A DNA stretch of 64,000 nt, from the NCBI GenBank assembly GCA_030710605.1, contig CP092876.1, positions 91,264,890 through 91,328,889 on the forward strand. Direction: 5' to 3'. The position numbers and the translations under genes are program-made. Source of the DNA: Cordylochernes scorpioides. Taxonomy: Eukaryota > Arthropoda > Arachnida > Pseudoscorpiones > Chernetidae. The notes below the pieces were generated by a model. The model saw only the letters and a list, made by a program, of their open reading frames with translations, was not told where the DNA came from and did not search any database. Position 1 is the first letter of the stretch; each line of letters starts with the position of its first letter. Of the stretch, positions 53,481 to 64,000 are shown one piece after another.

Positions 53481-54340
53481 AAATATATTTTTTAAATATT
53501 TTTATGTATGTAAATGCCTGTCATACATGTATGCCATTACATTTGTCTATACATATATATATATATTAAATCCAGAAGACAAAAAATATATACAATAATT
53601 TTAGGCCGTGAATGGAATAGTCATATGATGTTAACAATGAGAAAGAGAGAAAAAAACGAGAAAAAGAATTGTGTACAAAGAGTTTTTCTGTCAACAAGTA
53701 CAATGAGAATAAAATAAATTATCAGTTTTTGAAGAGTTATTTGTTACTATATATATATAATTTAAAATATATCTACAAAAGGTATTGAATTTGATATTGA
53801 TTTCTTTCCTGGAAATAAAAATACCTGGATCTGTTACTATTAATTTTTTTCGACTCTGTAGTCTTGAAAAACAGGATAATCTAGTAAAGATAAATTGAAT
53901 TTTGTTCCTCATGTCAACAAAAACAACTCGACTCTTCCACCGTTTTAATTCTTCTTAAAAAGCTTTTGAATTTTCTATGATTAGAAATGAACTGAGAATT
54001 CTGAAAGTTGGTCGGAAATATATTGGTATGTTTTTAGGGAAGAAGTTTTTGAAAGTTTCATTTGTGTTGTTCTTCAAAGTCCCCATTTTAAATTCAATAA
54101 AATCTGTTATTATGCTTGGGACATCTAAATTATATTTTTGAATTTATACTAAATTCAAATTATTTAATTCAAATTTCATTTCTATGGATTCAATGAAATC
54201 ATTAAGCAAACGCATCTTGGCTATGCTATGTATACAATTAGAACTTGTCGATTTTTATGATTGCGTTCAACATAATAGCATTTGGTATTGAAATGAATTT
54301 AATTTATTAAGATAAAGAAGCCTTTATTTACACTTAAGAA
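53481..54340. other. No gene seen
   Basis: AT-rich with short (TA)n tracts near 53,550 and 53,745. Outside the inverted repeat. Short ORFs here have no recognisable content. Confidence 0.45.
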
Positions 54341-54690
54341 TCCAAGTACACGTGGCCATGATAATCATGGTGTGTAATTAGATCATTTAATGTATATACA
54401 CTAATGTCCACGCATGTAGAAAACAATTCGACTTTCACACTTACAAGTGTTTTAGAGTCCCGTTTTTTTTTTATTAACTGAAGGCAATATAGATAATTCT
54501 CTCGCGAATTCTGAGCTCTACGATTCTTTTGAAATTCTCTGAAATAGACATTTTCTTTAAATAGATATCTGTATTCAATTTTCAAGTTAATTAAAATAGT
54601 ACACAATATTATTGAAGATGAATTTATTTCCATTCAAATAAGAATTAATATTATTTGGCGTTAAATGTTATAATCCTTAACTTGACAAAT
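54341..54690 (+). repeat. Orphan fragment of ILP intron 2
   Basis: Matches 41,393-41,700 in order: 'cgtggccatgataatcatgg', 'acaattcgac', 'ttctctgaaatagac', 'aataagaatt'. No exon follows; the GC-rich module begins directly. Confidence 0.75.
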
Positions 54691-55262
54691 ATTGGTACGA
54701 CGCTTCTCAGCCGTCGATGTTTGCGTTCAAGATTTCTAAGAAAACAATGTGGGTTCTTTTTGCATACAGCTCAGTACTATAAATTTATTCTCAGAGCTTC
54801 AAAAAGTGGATTAATAACTATATACAGTAGACGGACTTGCCTTCATTGTCCGCCACTAGAGGGATCCTTCTTGTCACCGTTTTATCCTTGCCGCAGATCT
54901 CGATGTCACCAGACTGACGTTACTTTCCAGCCTGTGATGTCTTCTCGGCACACGAACCCCTTTCAAGCTGACTGGTATCTCGACTCTACCCTTCACACGG
55001 CACCAGCTATACTGTTTATCTCACGCCCCCTCCTCTTGGATCTGTCAATAAAAACTTACTTGTGGAGTAGGGCCCTGCATACCTTCTTTTCTTGGCTTTC
55101 CAACATCTTCTCTACATCTTCTTTGCTTCACCGCTTCACTGCCCTCTTCTCAATTCTTTTCGTCCAGAAAAAGACTGATTTCTCCAGCGGCGCTGATCGG
55201 CGGTCCGTTGATCTCCCTGACATTTCTGGCTACATAAGGCTCGTCAGCCTCCCGAAAGCGTA
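54690..55262. repeat. GC-rich module, copy 2
   Basis: Counterpart of 5,095-5,680. 'gacgcttctcagccgtcgat' opens it. A 202-codon + frame crosses it (54,655-55,263), but the frame is not shared throughout with copy 1 and no domain is recognised. Confidence 0.45.
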
Positions 55263-55689
55263 GTGACAGGATTAGCACTAACCCTTGATTGCAGAACCAC
55301 ATCTCAACTCAGGCTTTCTTTCCACTCTCAATCAGTGCCGACGCCATTGATTGGTCTATCACAGGGCGGTGATTCTCCACATGATGGCGGCCATATTTCA
55401 CCACCTAAGATGCTTTCATCTGATAATATCAATTCTCTTTGTGCACATTCCGTAGCCGAGATATACATTTCCAAAGGGTTGTGATCTTTTATATTGCGCT
55501 TTCGCCGCTTCCTTTCACGACGGGGCCGATCTTTACAGTGGATTCGCTCAGTTGATCCACGCTGTCCATATCGTGGCCTCCCAGCACGCGTTCGTCCAAG
55601 TTAAACTCCCATAGGTGGTCGGGAAAGTTCCTTTCTTCTTTCGGTGTCTCATTCTCTTGATCTAGAGGCTCTCTCTTTCCAAACCCTTC
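55263..55689. other. GC-rich continuation, unknown
   Basis: A - frame at 55,734-55,489 reads ENETPKEERNFPDHLWEFNL and DQLSESTVKIGPVVKGSGES, of natural protein composition but unrecognised. It may be the coding strand of the module. Weak. Confidence 0.3.
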
Positions 55690-56565
55690 AAACCAACTTT
55701 GAAGATGAAAGTTGTTTAGGTCGGCCACCAACATCAGTGACCCAAGAAAAAATTGAACTGGTTAGATTTTTTGCTTATAGAAGATTGAAGAATTACGTAT
55801 CAGCAATTAGATAAAGTTTGGACATTGGAACGGCAGCAAACACCATTCTAGTGAATGGGCACCTCACAGTTTGACTAACATAAAAAAACTTGGTTGCATT
55901 GAATGGTAAATTCCATTATGAAAAAAATTGTTTAAATAAAATCAAAGGCTAAAATCAAAGAAACTCGGATTCACAATTTTGATAAAGAAACAAAATCCAC
56001 TCTCTGGTGCGTTTCAAAATCACTTCCTCCCAAGATATTTCGCAAAGCTCACTATGTTCTAAAACAAACGGTCGCTTGTTTATTTAGAAAAGTGGTTTCA
56101 TTGATATTGTGAAGTTAGAAGATCGAAAAAGAGTTAATAATGACTGATATACAACAAAATGACTTCCACCATTATTTAAAAAATATATAGCAAAAAAGGC
56201 CAAGAGCTCAATTTAGAGGAGTCCTTCTTTACCATGAAAATGCAAGATTGTACACCTCTTCCCAAACATTAGACTCTAAGAACATTTTCACCAGAATTAG
56301 AACCTTTTGATTTTTTTATTACTGAGAGTTATTGTATTTTTGAAAGGGGTACAATTTGACACTGATGATGAAGCACTGCAGCCTTTATCAATGCCATAAA
56401 TTCAATCCCCGAAGATGACAAGTGTAAGTGCTTCATTAATTGGTTCCCACGGATGGAATATTGCATAGGTGCTAAGGGTGAATATTTTAAGAAAAACTGA
56501 AATTAAAATTTTCAGCTTTGATGAATATAAGTGATTGCAAAACCTTTGGTCTGACATTTGGATAT
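55690..56565 (+). mobile_element. mariner-2 relic, 5' truncated
   Basis: Begins inside the transposase at a GRP-type block ('gatgaaagttgtttaggtcgg') and runs through 'accatgaaaatgcaagattg' (the HDNAR region) to a degraded terminal repeat near 56,540-56,565. Stops throughout. Confidence 0.75.
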
Positions 56566-56989
56566 ACAATAATTAGGTGTCTAGGAAAGGTGAATTATCT
56601 CGGAGTTCTCTCAATCAGAAGTTGACACGTTTTCTGTCACGTCTGCGATGTATTCCAATGTGGTTAATTTTTTTAACATGTGCTGAGGAGTATTTGCACG
56701 GTGAGGAGACACTCTAATAGATAAAATCATGATGAGGTATGAAATAAAAAGGCAATGAAAATGTAGAGGTAAGTAAGGGGGAAATGAGAAAACATTAGTA
56801 AAATTATATAAATACTACAATAAACGATAGATAAGAAATAAGAATGTATATCTGGTATGTACCATCTGGTGGTAATTTTTTCTTTATTTTAAAAATTTTG
56901 AGCTTGTGTTTGAATGTTGGTTGAGTTTTATTTCACAGAATATTCTTAATTTAATAGATTCATAATTAAAAATATCAGAAACTATTTTA

Positions 56990-57130
56990 TGATCATCTGT
57001 TCTGGTCTTATTAACAGCGCAGCGAGGATTCTGTTGACACAAAACCAGCACTACATAAAGGCACAGTATCTGGTGAATACATTGTATTCAATCCAATTTT
57101 TATTTTTGGAATTGAAACTACATCCACAAG
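56990..57130 (+). other. Unrecognised repeat U, copy 3 (partial)
   Basis: Contains 'ctgttgacacaaaaccagca' and 'gtatctggtgaatacattgt'; then NPIFIFGIETTSTRMVGMNI in one frame, which is the C-terminal side of copy 2. Confidence 0.5.
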
Positions 57131-58458
57131 AATGGTGGGAATGAATATCCCCGCGAATAGATTGAATCCCGAGATTAAATAGAATTGATTTACAAATCAG
57201 AAGACAATATCATCGCCAGATAAGCTGCCATGAACTTTTTAGGTCGAGCCAAAAGTTGTTGTGGAGCATACTTACGAAGTTTCAACGAATGGGATTCATT
57301 AAAAAATCATATTATCCATCGCTCTAAAACAGAAGTCAAATTGAGTATCTCAGTATTAAACTTGGGAGAATCGAAATTTGCAATGAACCAGTAATTAGAT
57401 ATGTTTAAGATATTCTCTGCTCTTGTGCAATAATTTTCAATCATTGAGGGAGGTAACAGAAAATATTGTAGAATGGTGAATAGTGAACCAAAAAAAAAAA
57501 GGAATATTTATTAGAATTGTACCGATTTCAATAATTTTGAGAACATGAAGACATCTCTATCTTCCATCATGCATCAAAACATTGCCTTGTTCATCTCCCT
57601 AGTAAAAATCCTTACTAATGATAATAAATAATATGTCACCAGTTTTGGCAAGTTCAGACAAAAAGCAAAGAACCTGAATACTATGGTTTTCGGCCTTAGC
57701 CCTCATCAGTATAGGGCCCTCTTCGATTTCATAACATCCTACGAGAGGATTATAAAATTGGTAATTTTTCCAAACAGGTGTTTAAGTTTATGAAGTAGGA
57801 AAGATCGTTTTTCAGGTTATAATTCAAATTAAAGTTGCGGGAGGATGATATTCATTTACCTGAAGAGGCACCTCTCCCTTTATATGTGCATAAATATAGA
57901 TACATTAATATCATCTACTCGTAATTTCACGTTGTATTATTGCCTTAAACTTGGTCATTGCCACTTCACCAGCTCAAAACTCTGGTAAATTCAATGGATT
58001 TCATAACCCTTCGCGCATCATATCGAAGCCGTCCCTGTACTGATGAGAGCCATAGCCTGAAACCATGTAATGAAGGATAGCTTTTTATCTGAAAAATACC
58101 AAACTGGTGTTGTGTGGCTCATTATTTATCATGACTAGTAGGTTTATAACTAGTGTGATGAATATGTTGCATAATTCTGATGCATAATTAAAGTAAGAGA
58201 TCACTCATTTGGTACATGAACGCTTTCTCCTGGCAACTTAATGTTGTATGAAATGGCTATATTATAAACTTAGCATTGAATATCTTTATGAACTTAAACA
58301 ATAAAAGTTCAAACTGAGTAAAATATATTAAACCTCCAGAGAAAAATATATTTTCGAAAACATGTTTTCTCTAGCTTTCGGCCACGAATGCCCTTCTGCA
58401 AGAGAAAACATGGAATAATATTTCGCCAATAGAACAAGAGTTAAAATATAAACAGATC

Positions 58459-58701
58459 CTATTTTACACAATTTAATGCCTTGATATAAATAAACTCCAT
58501 ATTTGATATATATCTGTTGAAAAATATTGGATCGAATACAATGTCTTCACCAGATACTGCGCCTTTATGTAGCGCTAGTTTTGTGTCAACAGAATACATT
58601 GCCGCACTATTAATAGGACCAGAACATATGATCATATAATATTTTCTATTCATTTTTTCATGGTAACTTTTCACAACCTTCAACTTTTTAATCTCGAACA
58701 C
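58459..58701 (-). CDS. Unrecognised ORF, best copy of repeat U
   Basis: An 80-codon frame on -, MFEIKKLKVVKSYHEKMNRK at its start and VDTKLALHKGAVSGEDIVFD in the middle. I do not recognise the family. The segment occurs four times, always at matching places in the spacer and its inverted duplicate. The stretch from VDTKL to VFDPIF is kept in at least two copies with conservative changes (LALHKGA/LELHKGA; EDIVFDPIF/EDVVFDPIF), which suggests a real coding origin. After FDPIF the copies diverge: this one continues NRYISN, copies 2 and 3 continue to RMVG. It could be an exon of a host gene or a transposon protein carried along by the duplication. No start context or splice sites could be established. 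Confidence 0.3.
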   Translation of the reverse strand: MFEIKKLKVVKSYHEKMNRKYYMIICSGPINSAAMYSVDTKLALHKGAVSGEDIVFDPIFFNRYISNMEFIYIKALNCVK

Positions 58702-59317
58702 ACTATGCTGTTTTCGTGCTGTGCTGTATGTGAGAGAACAAATATTTAAAATAGTAGTCCCGCTACTGGATTCAGGATCACCTAATGGGCATCACATATT
58801 ACTATATTAATATGTGGAACATTATTGATTATTAAATCGATTCATTTTTAAAATAATTATACAGGCGTTATAGATAGTGCTAATTTACTTTTAAAATTAA
58901 TTTATTAATTTTAAAAATTATGAATCTATTAAATTAAGAATATTCTGTAAAAGGACACTCAACCAACATTCAAACAAAAGCTCAAAAATTTCTTAAAATA
59001 GAGAAAATATTACCACCAGATGGTAGTTACAAGATATACATTCTTATTTCTCAACTATCCTTTAATATAGTATTTATGTAATTTTACTTGTTTTCTCATT
59101 TCCCCTTTACTTACACTACATTTTTATTACCTTTTCATTTCATACCTCATCATATTTTTATCCATTAGACTCCCCACCGTGCAAATACTCCTCAGTATAG
59201 GTTTAAAAAATTGGCCACACAAGAATACGTTCCAGACGTGACAGGAATCGAGTCAACTTCTGATTTAGAGAAATCCGAGAAAATTCACCTTCCCTATACA
59301 CCTAATTATTGTATCTC

Positions 59318-60580
59318 AAAAGGTCACTCCAAAAGTTTTGCAATAACTTATTTTTATTTCAGCTGCAAATTTTAAATTCAGGGTTTCTCAAAATATAACC
59401 CTTAGCACCTATGCAATATTTCATCCGTGGAAACCAAATAACGAAGCACTTATAACTGTCATCTTCGGGAATTGAATTTATGGCATTGATAAAGGCTGTA
59501 GTGCTTCATCATCAGTGTCAAATTTTATCCCTTTCAAAAATACATTAAATTTCAGAAATAAAAAAGTTACAAGGTGCTAGTTCTGGTAAATATGGTCTAA
59601 GAGTCTAATGTTTGGGATGAGATGTGCGATCTTGCATTGGCATGGTAAACAAGCACTCCTCTGAGTTGAGCTCTTGGCCTTCTTTGGTAGCTTTTTTAAA
59701 TACTGGTGGAAGGCATTTTGTTGTATATCAGTCATTATTAACACTTTCTCGATCATCTAACGACGCAATATCAATAAACAACTTTTCTGAAAAAACAAGT
59801 GACTGTTTGTTTTCAAACATAGTAAGCTCTGCAAAATATCTTGGGAATAGGTGATTTTGAAATGCACCAGAGAGTAGACTTTGTTTCTTAATCAAAATTG
59901 TGAATCCAAGTTTCTTCACCGGTATTATATTTGGAAACAACCTTTAATTTGATTTGAACAATTTTTTCATAATGAAATAAAACATTCAATGCAACCAAGT
60001 TTTTAGTCGTTAGTCAAACTGTGAGGTGCCCATTTACTAGCAAGTTTTCTGTATATTGAAAGATCATTATTGATGGTGTTTGCTGTCGATCCAATGTCCA
60101 AACTTTTATCTAATTGCTGATGCATAATTCTTCAATCTTCTCTAAGTAAAAAATCTAACCTGCTCAATTTTTTCTTGGGTCACTGCTGTTGGTGACCAAC
60201 ATGAACAAGGTTAATCTTCGAAGTAGATTTTTTTCAAATTTAAAAATATTCATTGAACCAATTAAAAGCTGTTCTAATAGAAGGAGCTTTATCTACTAAA
60301 GCACTCATCGAATTTTCATAGGAGCTTTAGAAATTATATTACTTTTAAATTCATAGAAGATAATGGGAATAAATTTTCTCTAGTCATTCCATTGGGCTCG
60401 TTGCAATTTTTAGGAGTTACAGCTGCGCTGTCAACAAAGTCGCGCCCTTTATGATACATTGTTATTACTATTTTATGGAAAAAATTATGTCAGGTTATTC
60501 CATGTAGGTTTAATGATATAAATCATTTTTAATATATCAATTATTTAATATTGATTGCAAAATCTTTTGGAGAGACCCTT
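59318..60580 (-). mobile_element. mariner-2 relic, near full length
   Basis: Terminal repeats GGTCACTCCAAAAGTTTTGC (59,323 on) and the complement near 60,555-60,578. The clean - frame 59,940-59,728 reads LGFTILIKKQSLLSGAFQNH and corresponds to the block after the first catalytic Asp. Otherwise interrupted. About 1.26 kb. Confidence 0.8.
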
Positions 60581-60590
60581 GTTATTAATC

Positions 60591-61059
60591 CTATACTACA
60601 ATTTTATTTATTTATTTATTCATTACAAAACACACGCTATATCCTATGTAAATATTTGCATGTAAATGTTTAAACTATTTTATGTACATAGTTTTAAATA
60701 TATATATACAAATTATTTATATTTTTAGAGAGAGAGTAAAGTTATTCAAATTATAAAACTATTTTAAAGGCGTAATATTCTTTTTAAAATAAAACGATTT
60801 CTACTGTCCTTACTGCGATGGAAAAATTAAAGGGAGGGCCTGGCTCATCAGTGGTGAACCCTCCCAGCGGTTTCGCCAGTTTAATCTACCATACCGCTGT
60901 TATATTGCATTTTTGGAACTTCCTTTTATAGGTGACTGTTGTAAGACTCTTGGAATGGGTATTTTAGAAGAACTATAGACATAAGCTTTTAGGACAGCAG
61001 AATTAAATATAATTATAAATATATAATATGCTTCGAGCAATCGTAGTAAAGTTATTCAA
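60591..61059 (-). repeat. Orphan ILP intron-2 fragment, inverted
   Basis: 60,833-61,020 matches 1,365-1,530 and, inverted, 3,400-3,590 ('cctggctcatcagtgg', 'cagcggtttcgcc', 'acataagctttt'). 60,601-60,830 is AT-rich with an (ATTT)n tract and nothing else. Confidence 0.7.
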
Positions 61060-64000
61060 ATTTACATTTTAGAACAATAAATTATACAAGAAACAAAGAT
61101 TATTTACATACATATCATCAAAAGTCCAATATATATTTAGAATTACAACCACTAAACCAGTGGCACAAATATTCTAATTAAAACTAGAGATTTCAATTCT
61201 TAATGTAATTCAAGTCCACGGCATTTGAGATAGAGTCTACAAAACTTGTTAAATTTTCTATATTCTTCTTTACTGGAAACCATTTGGCTTAAACTAGAAC
61301 TGTTCATTTGACATTGTACTCTAAAATCAGCAACAAGTGGGCACCGGATTAAAATATGCTCAGGGTTGTGATCTTCTTGGTCACATAGGCAGATTGAAGA
61401 ATCAATTCTGCCAATTCTATATAAATATGTGTTAAAGTCTCCATACCCCGTAAAGAATTGTATATTATAAAAATTTGGCTGGATAAATTTGGGTAATCTT
61501 GAGTTTTCAAAAAATTCTCTGAAATTATCATTTGAATCTTCATAGTATTTTAGAATCTTTTCTTTATAAAGTTAGATATTATCATTCTTTTGGCTGTATC
61601 ATTTCTATTATAATCTATTTCAACTTTAAGTATGTTTGACAGAATGAAATCCGTAATGTTATGCATTCTTGCCAGAACATGTGTACAATTCGAAGATGTT
61701 GTATTATAAGCATGTATACAGTGTTTAAAAATTTTATACTGTAGTGAATCTATTTTGTTTTTTGATCTCGTGTTTATGTATGGGTACCAGATTGTTGAAC
61801 CATAAGTTATTGTGCTTCTAAATAAGGTCTTATATAATGTTAATAATCGCCTACTATCCAATCCCCACGATTTCTTTGTTAAACCAAGAAGATATCCACT
61901 AGCTCTATTTGTTTTTGTGCAATAACACTGTCGATGTGAGGCATAAAATCTAATTTGTTCTTGTTTCGGTGATTCTTGAAAGTTAATCCTAGTATTTTTA
62001 GGTTTTCAACTGGTTTGACAAGACTATCATGCAGGGTAATTACATACTCTTTGCAGTTGGATAAATATAAAATATTTGTTTTCTGTCTTGATATTTTAAG
62101 TTTGTTGTTTTCACACCACATATTTATTTTCCCTATTGAATTTTCAATTGTAATCTTAAGATTTTTTACATCTGTATTCCAACATATTACCGTTAGATCA
62201 TCTGAATATCCTATAATTTCGCTATTAGATTCCTGAAAGTTGGTTGATAGATCATTCATTATGATGTTCCAAATTGTCGGAGATAAGGGTCCTCCTTGCG
62301 GACATCCTTTACTTAGTTTTTTGGTGAATTCATTCGTAGAGTACTTAAATCTTATCTTCTGGTTAGTGAAGTAGGATTTCATGAGTTTTATTATTGATGC
62401 TGGTATATTATCCTCTTCGAGTCTTTTTATCACCATTGGCCACCAGGTATTGTCAAAAGCTCCACTAATATCTATTGCAATTATAGCCGTATACTCCTTG
62501 GCTTTGTGTTCTAATGCAGTGTGAATTATTTCAGTTAATGCAGTTATGGTTGATCGAGATTTTGTGAAGCCATGTTGACGATTACTGAATAATTTCATTT
62601 CCTCGTAGAATTTGATGATTTTGTTGTTTATTATATATATATTCTTTCAAAAATGTTTGAAAGATTTGAATTTAGACATAGAGGTCGATAGCTGACACAA
62701 TCTTTATAATCGGATTTACCCGGCTTTGGAATGATCAGCGCCTCTGCTCTTTTCCATTCATCAGGAAAGTAACTCATATCCAGACACTTCTGGTAGATTT
62801 TAGTTAATAGTGGTACCGCGAATTGTTTTGCGTGTATTATCATATTATTAGTAATGTTATCTATTCCTGGAGATTTTTTCGGATGCAATTTTTCAATAAT
62901 AGTATTTACTTCATTGATTGTGATTATTGGTTCTGTTGTATTCGAAAGTCTTAATGCATATTTCCTTATAATTGTATGTGTATTCTTATCTTCACCTGGG
63001 TTGTCATCAGGAAATAGAGTGGCTATTAATTCCTCAGTTTTCTGTTGTTGTTCTTGATATGTGTTTGTTTCTAATATTTGTAGTTGTTTATTCAAGTTAC
63101 ATCTTAATTTTTTATATATTTTGTATGAATTCCCATAAGGATTGGTAGAATTATTTTCTTCTAGAAAGGTCCTCCACGATATTCTTTTGGCCTTTTTAAT
63201 CTCTCGTAAATATGTATTTCTTGTTCTTTTAAATAACTCTATTAAATATTCTGAAGGATTCCGAGTTCGGTAATAAAGATTTCTTACATAGTGAAAGTAG
63301 GTTTTTAAAATCTCCAGTTCTGTATTCCACCAGTTAGCTGAACCACATTTTGGAGCTACATTATATTTTAGATTCAGTGCGAAATAGGCAGATTCAATTA
63401 GAATCTCCTAAAGTTATTTTATTATTTGATCAACCTTTTCTGGTGTGGATATATTAACCGATAAGCTTTCAATCTTTTTTTTGTCAGCGTCATTCTTATT
63501 CTGTGTAAATCTTGGCTAATCTGCTTTTTTTCTCATTGAATTTCCAAGTTGTATATAGCGTTGTGGTTGAAAATTGTTCAGTCATACATACATCAAATAT
63601 TATCGCAACGTGATCAGATATTTGGGATATTTGTTGTGTAAACCATTTCATTATAGTTTTAGAGCTTTTTTATTTGTCAATGTTAAATCAATTACACTGG
63701 AATTCCTGCAGGTTGGTGTTTTATCATTGTGTATAATTAGATTAGTTACATCGATAATGGGAAATAACCTATGGCCGATATAATTTGTCTTTAAATCATA
63801 CCATAGCGGAGATCTCGCATTGAAGTCTCCACATAGAATCAGAGGTGTATTCCTGAAATTGGTACTTAATTCTTTTAAAAATGATTCGTGGTCTTTGTTC
63901 ATAGAGTTAGAATGTATATATATGTTAGAAATTATTAAATATTTTGTTTTAGTGTAAACTATAATAGTTGTTGCGAAAGAATTAGTAAATTGTGTAATTA
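61060..64000 (-). mobile_element. Non-LTR retrotransposon (LINE, R1-like), degenerate
   Basis: Order on -: endonuclease (63,902-63,651; LILCGDFNARSPLW, then SSVIDLTLTN), RT (63,095-61,879) and C-terminal domain (to a stop at 61,200). RT motifs are KSPGIDNITNNMI, IPKPGKSDYKDCVSYRP, HGFTKSRSTITALTEI, AIIAIDISGAFDNTWW, KGCPQGGPLSPTIWN and the active site GYSDDLTVIC (about 62,184-62,210), with Ser where R1 elements usually have Ala. A knuckle-like CLCDQEDHNPEHILIRC follows near 61,330-61,395. Frameshifts near 61,870, 62,610 and 61,540, and an unreadable stretch at 63,100-63,650, show it is dead. The element continues beyond the window. Confidence 0.9.
61879..63095 (-). pseudogene. LINE reverse transcriptase domain
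   Basis: Two frames (63,095-62,631 and 62,598-61,879) cover fingers, palm and thumb. The join at about 62,600-62,640 lacks the end of the SNLSKIFERI-type motif (here LSNIFERIYI) and contains (TATA)n. The palm Asp residues are present in AIDISGAFD and YSDD. Confidence 0.9.

Larger units (their letters stand above)
55690..60590. repeat. Inverted duplicate of the 44.0-48.6 kb ILP spacer
   Basis: Blocks occur in reversed order and orientation. 44,111 ('aagggcgcgactttgttgac') matches 60,430; 44,940 ('cccattaggtgatcctgaat') matches 58,760; 45,390-45,700 matches 58,150-57,880; 46,370-46,560 matches 57,130-57,000; 47,060-48,120 matches 56,700-55,700. Copies complement each other's deletions. Confidence 0.85.

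Overview
The window is eukaryotic, AT-rich, intron-bearing and packed with transposable elements. An arthropod, most likely an insect, is suggested by three things: mariner, Ty3/gypsy, Ty1/copia and R1-type LINE families of arthropod character; a TATA plus TCAGT/TCATT initiator promoter; and the left-edge relic of a protein family I know from arthropod gene sets. The species cannot be named from sequence alone.

The only host protein genes I can support are insulin-like peptide (ILP) genes. Two three-exon genes, apparently intact and 114 codons each, lie tail to tail: ILP-A on + (39,095-43,270) and ILP-B on - (53,080-49,222). Each encodes a signal peptide, a B chain with two cysteines, a C peptide bounded by Lys-Arg sites, and an A chain with four cysteines. 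They form the arms of a large imperfect inverted repeat (about 38.7-53.5 kb). The left end (0.7-4.35 kb) holds a second, smaller inverted repeat with two dead ILP copies: an A-chain exon with a frameshift (1,027-1,198, -) and a B-chain plus A-chain pair with a nonsense codon in the A chain (3,197-4,008, +). Intron scraps of the same gene occur at 54.3-54.7 and 60.8-61.0 kb. The spacer between the two intact genes (44.0-48.6 kb) is copied in inverted orientation at 55.7-60.6 kb. The spacer carries degraded mariner copies and an unrecognised repeated ORF.

Between the two ILP regions (5-38.7 kb) lies a transposon graveyard. It holds a gypsy element (6.8-17.0 kb) interrupted by a copia element (8.1-14.5 kb) that is itself interrupted by a LINE (9.86-10.96 kb). 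After that come interspersed repeats with a CCCGGCTTCGCCCGG core, a 32-bp minisatellite (23.5-24.3 kb), a tRNA-Gly(GCC) gene (23,174-23,244, -), and a pair of about 450-bp LTR-like direct repeats enclosing diverged long repeats. Two foldback elements, a full-length gypsy element with 5-bp target duplication (28,692-33,069), the front half of another gypsy element (35.3-37.4 kb) and a 3'-truncated mariner (37.44-38.66 kb) complete it. The right edge is an R1-clade LINE on the - strand.

The main biological story is birth and death of insulin-like hormone genes by palindromic duplication in a transposon-rich region. The predicted A chain is unusual: it has nine residues, not the usual eight, between its last two cysteines.
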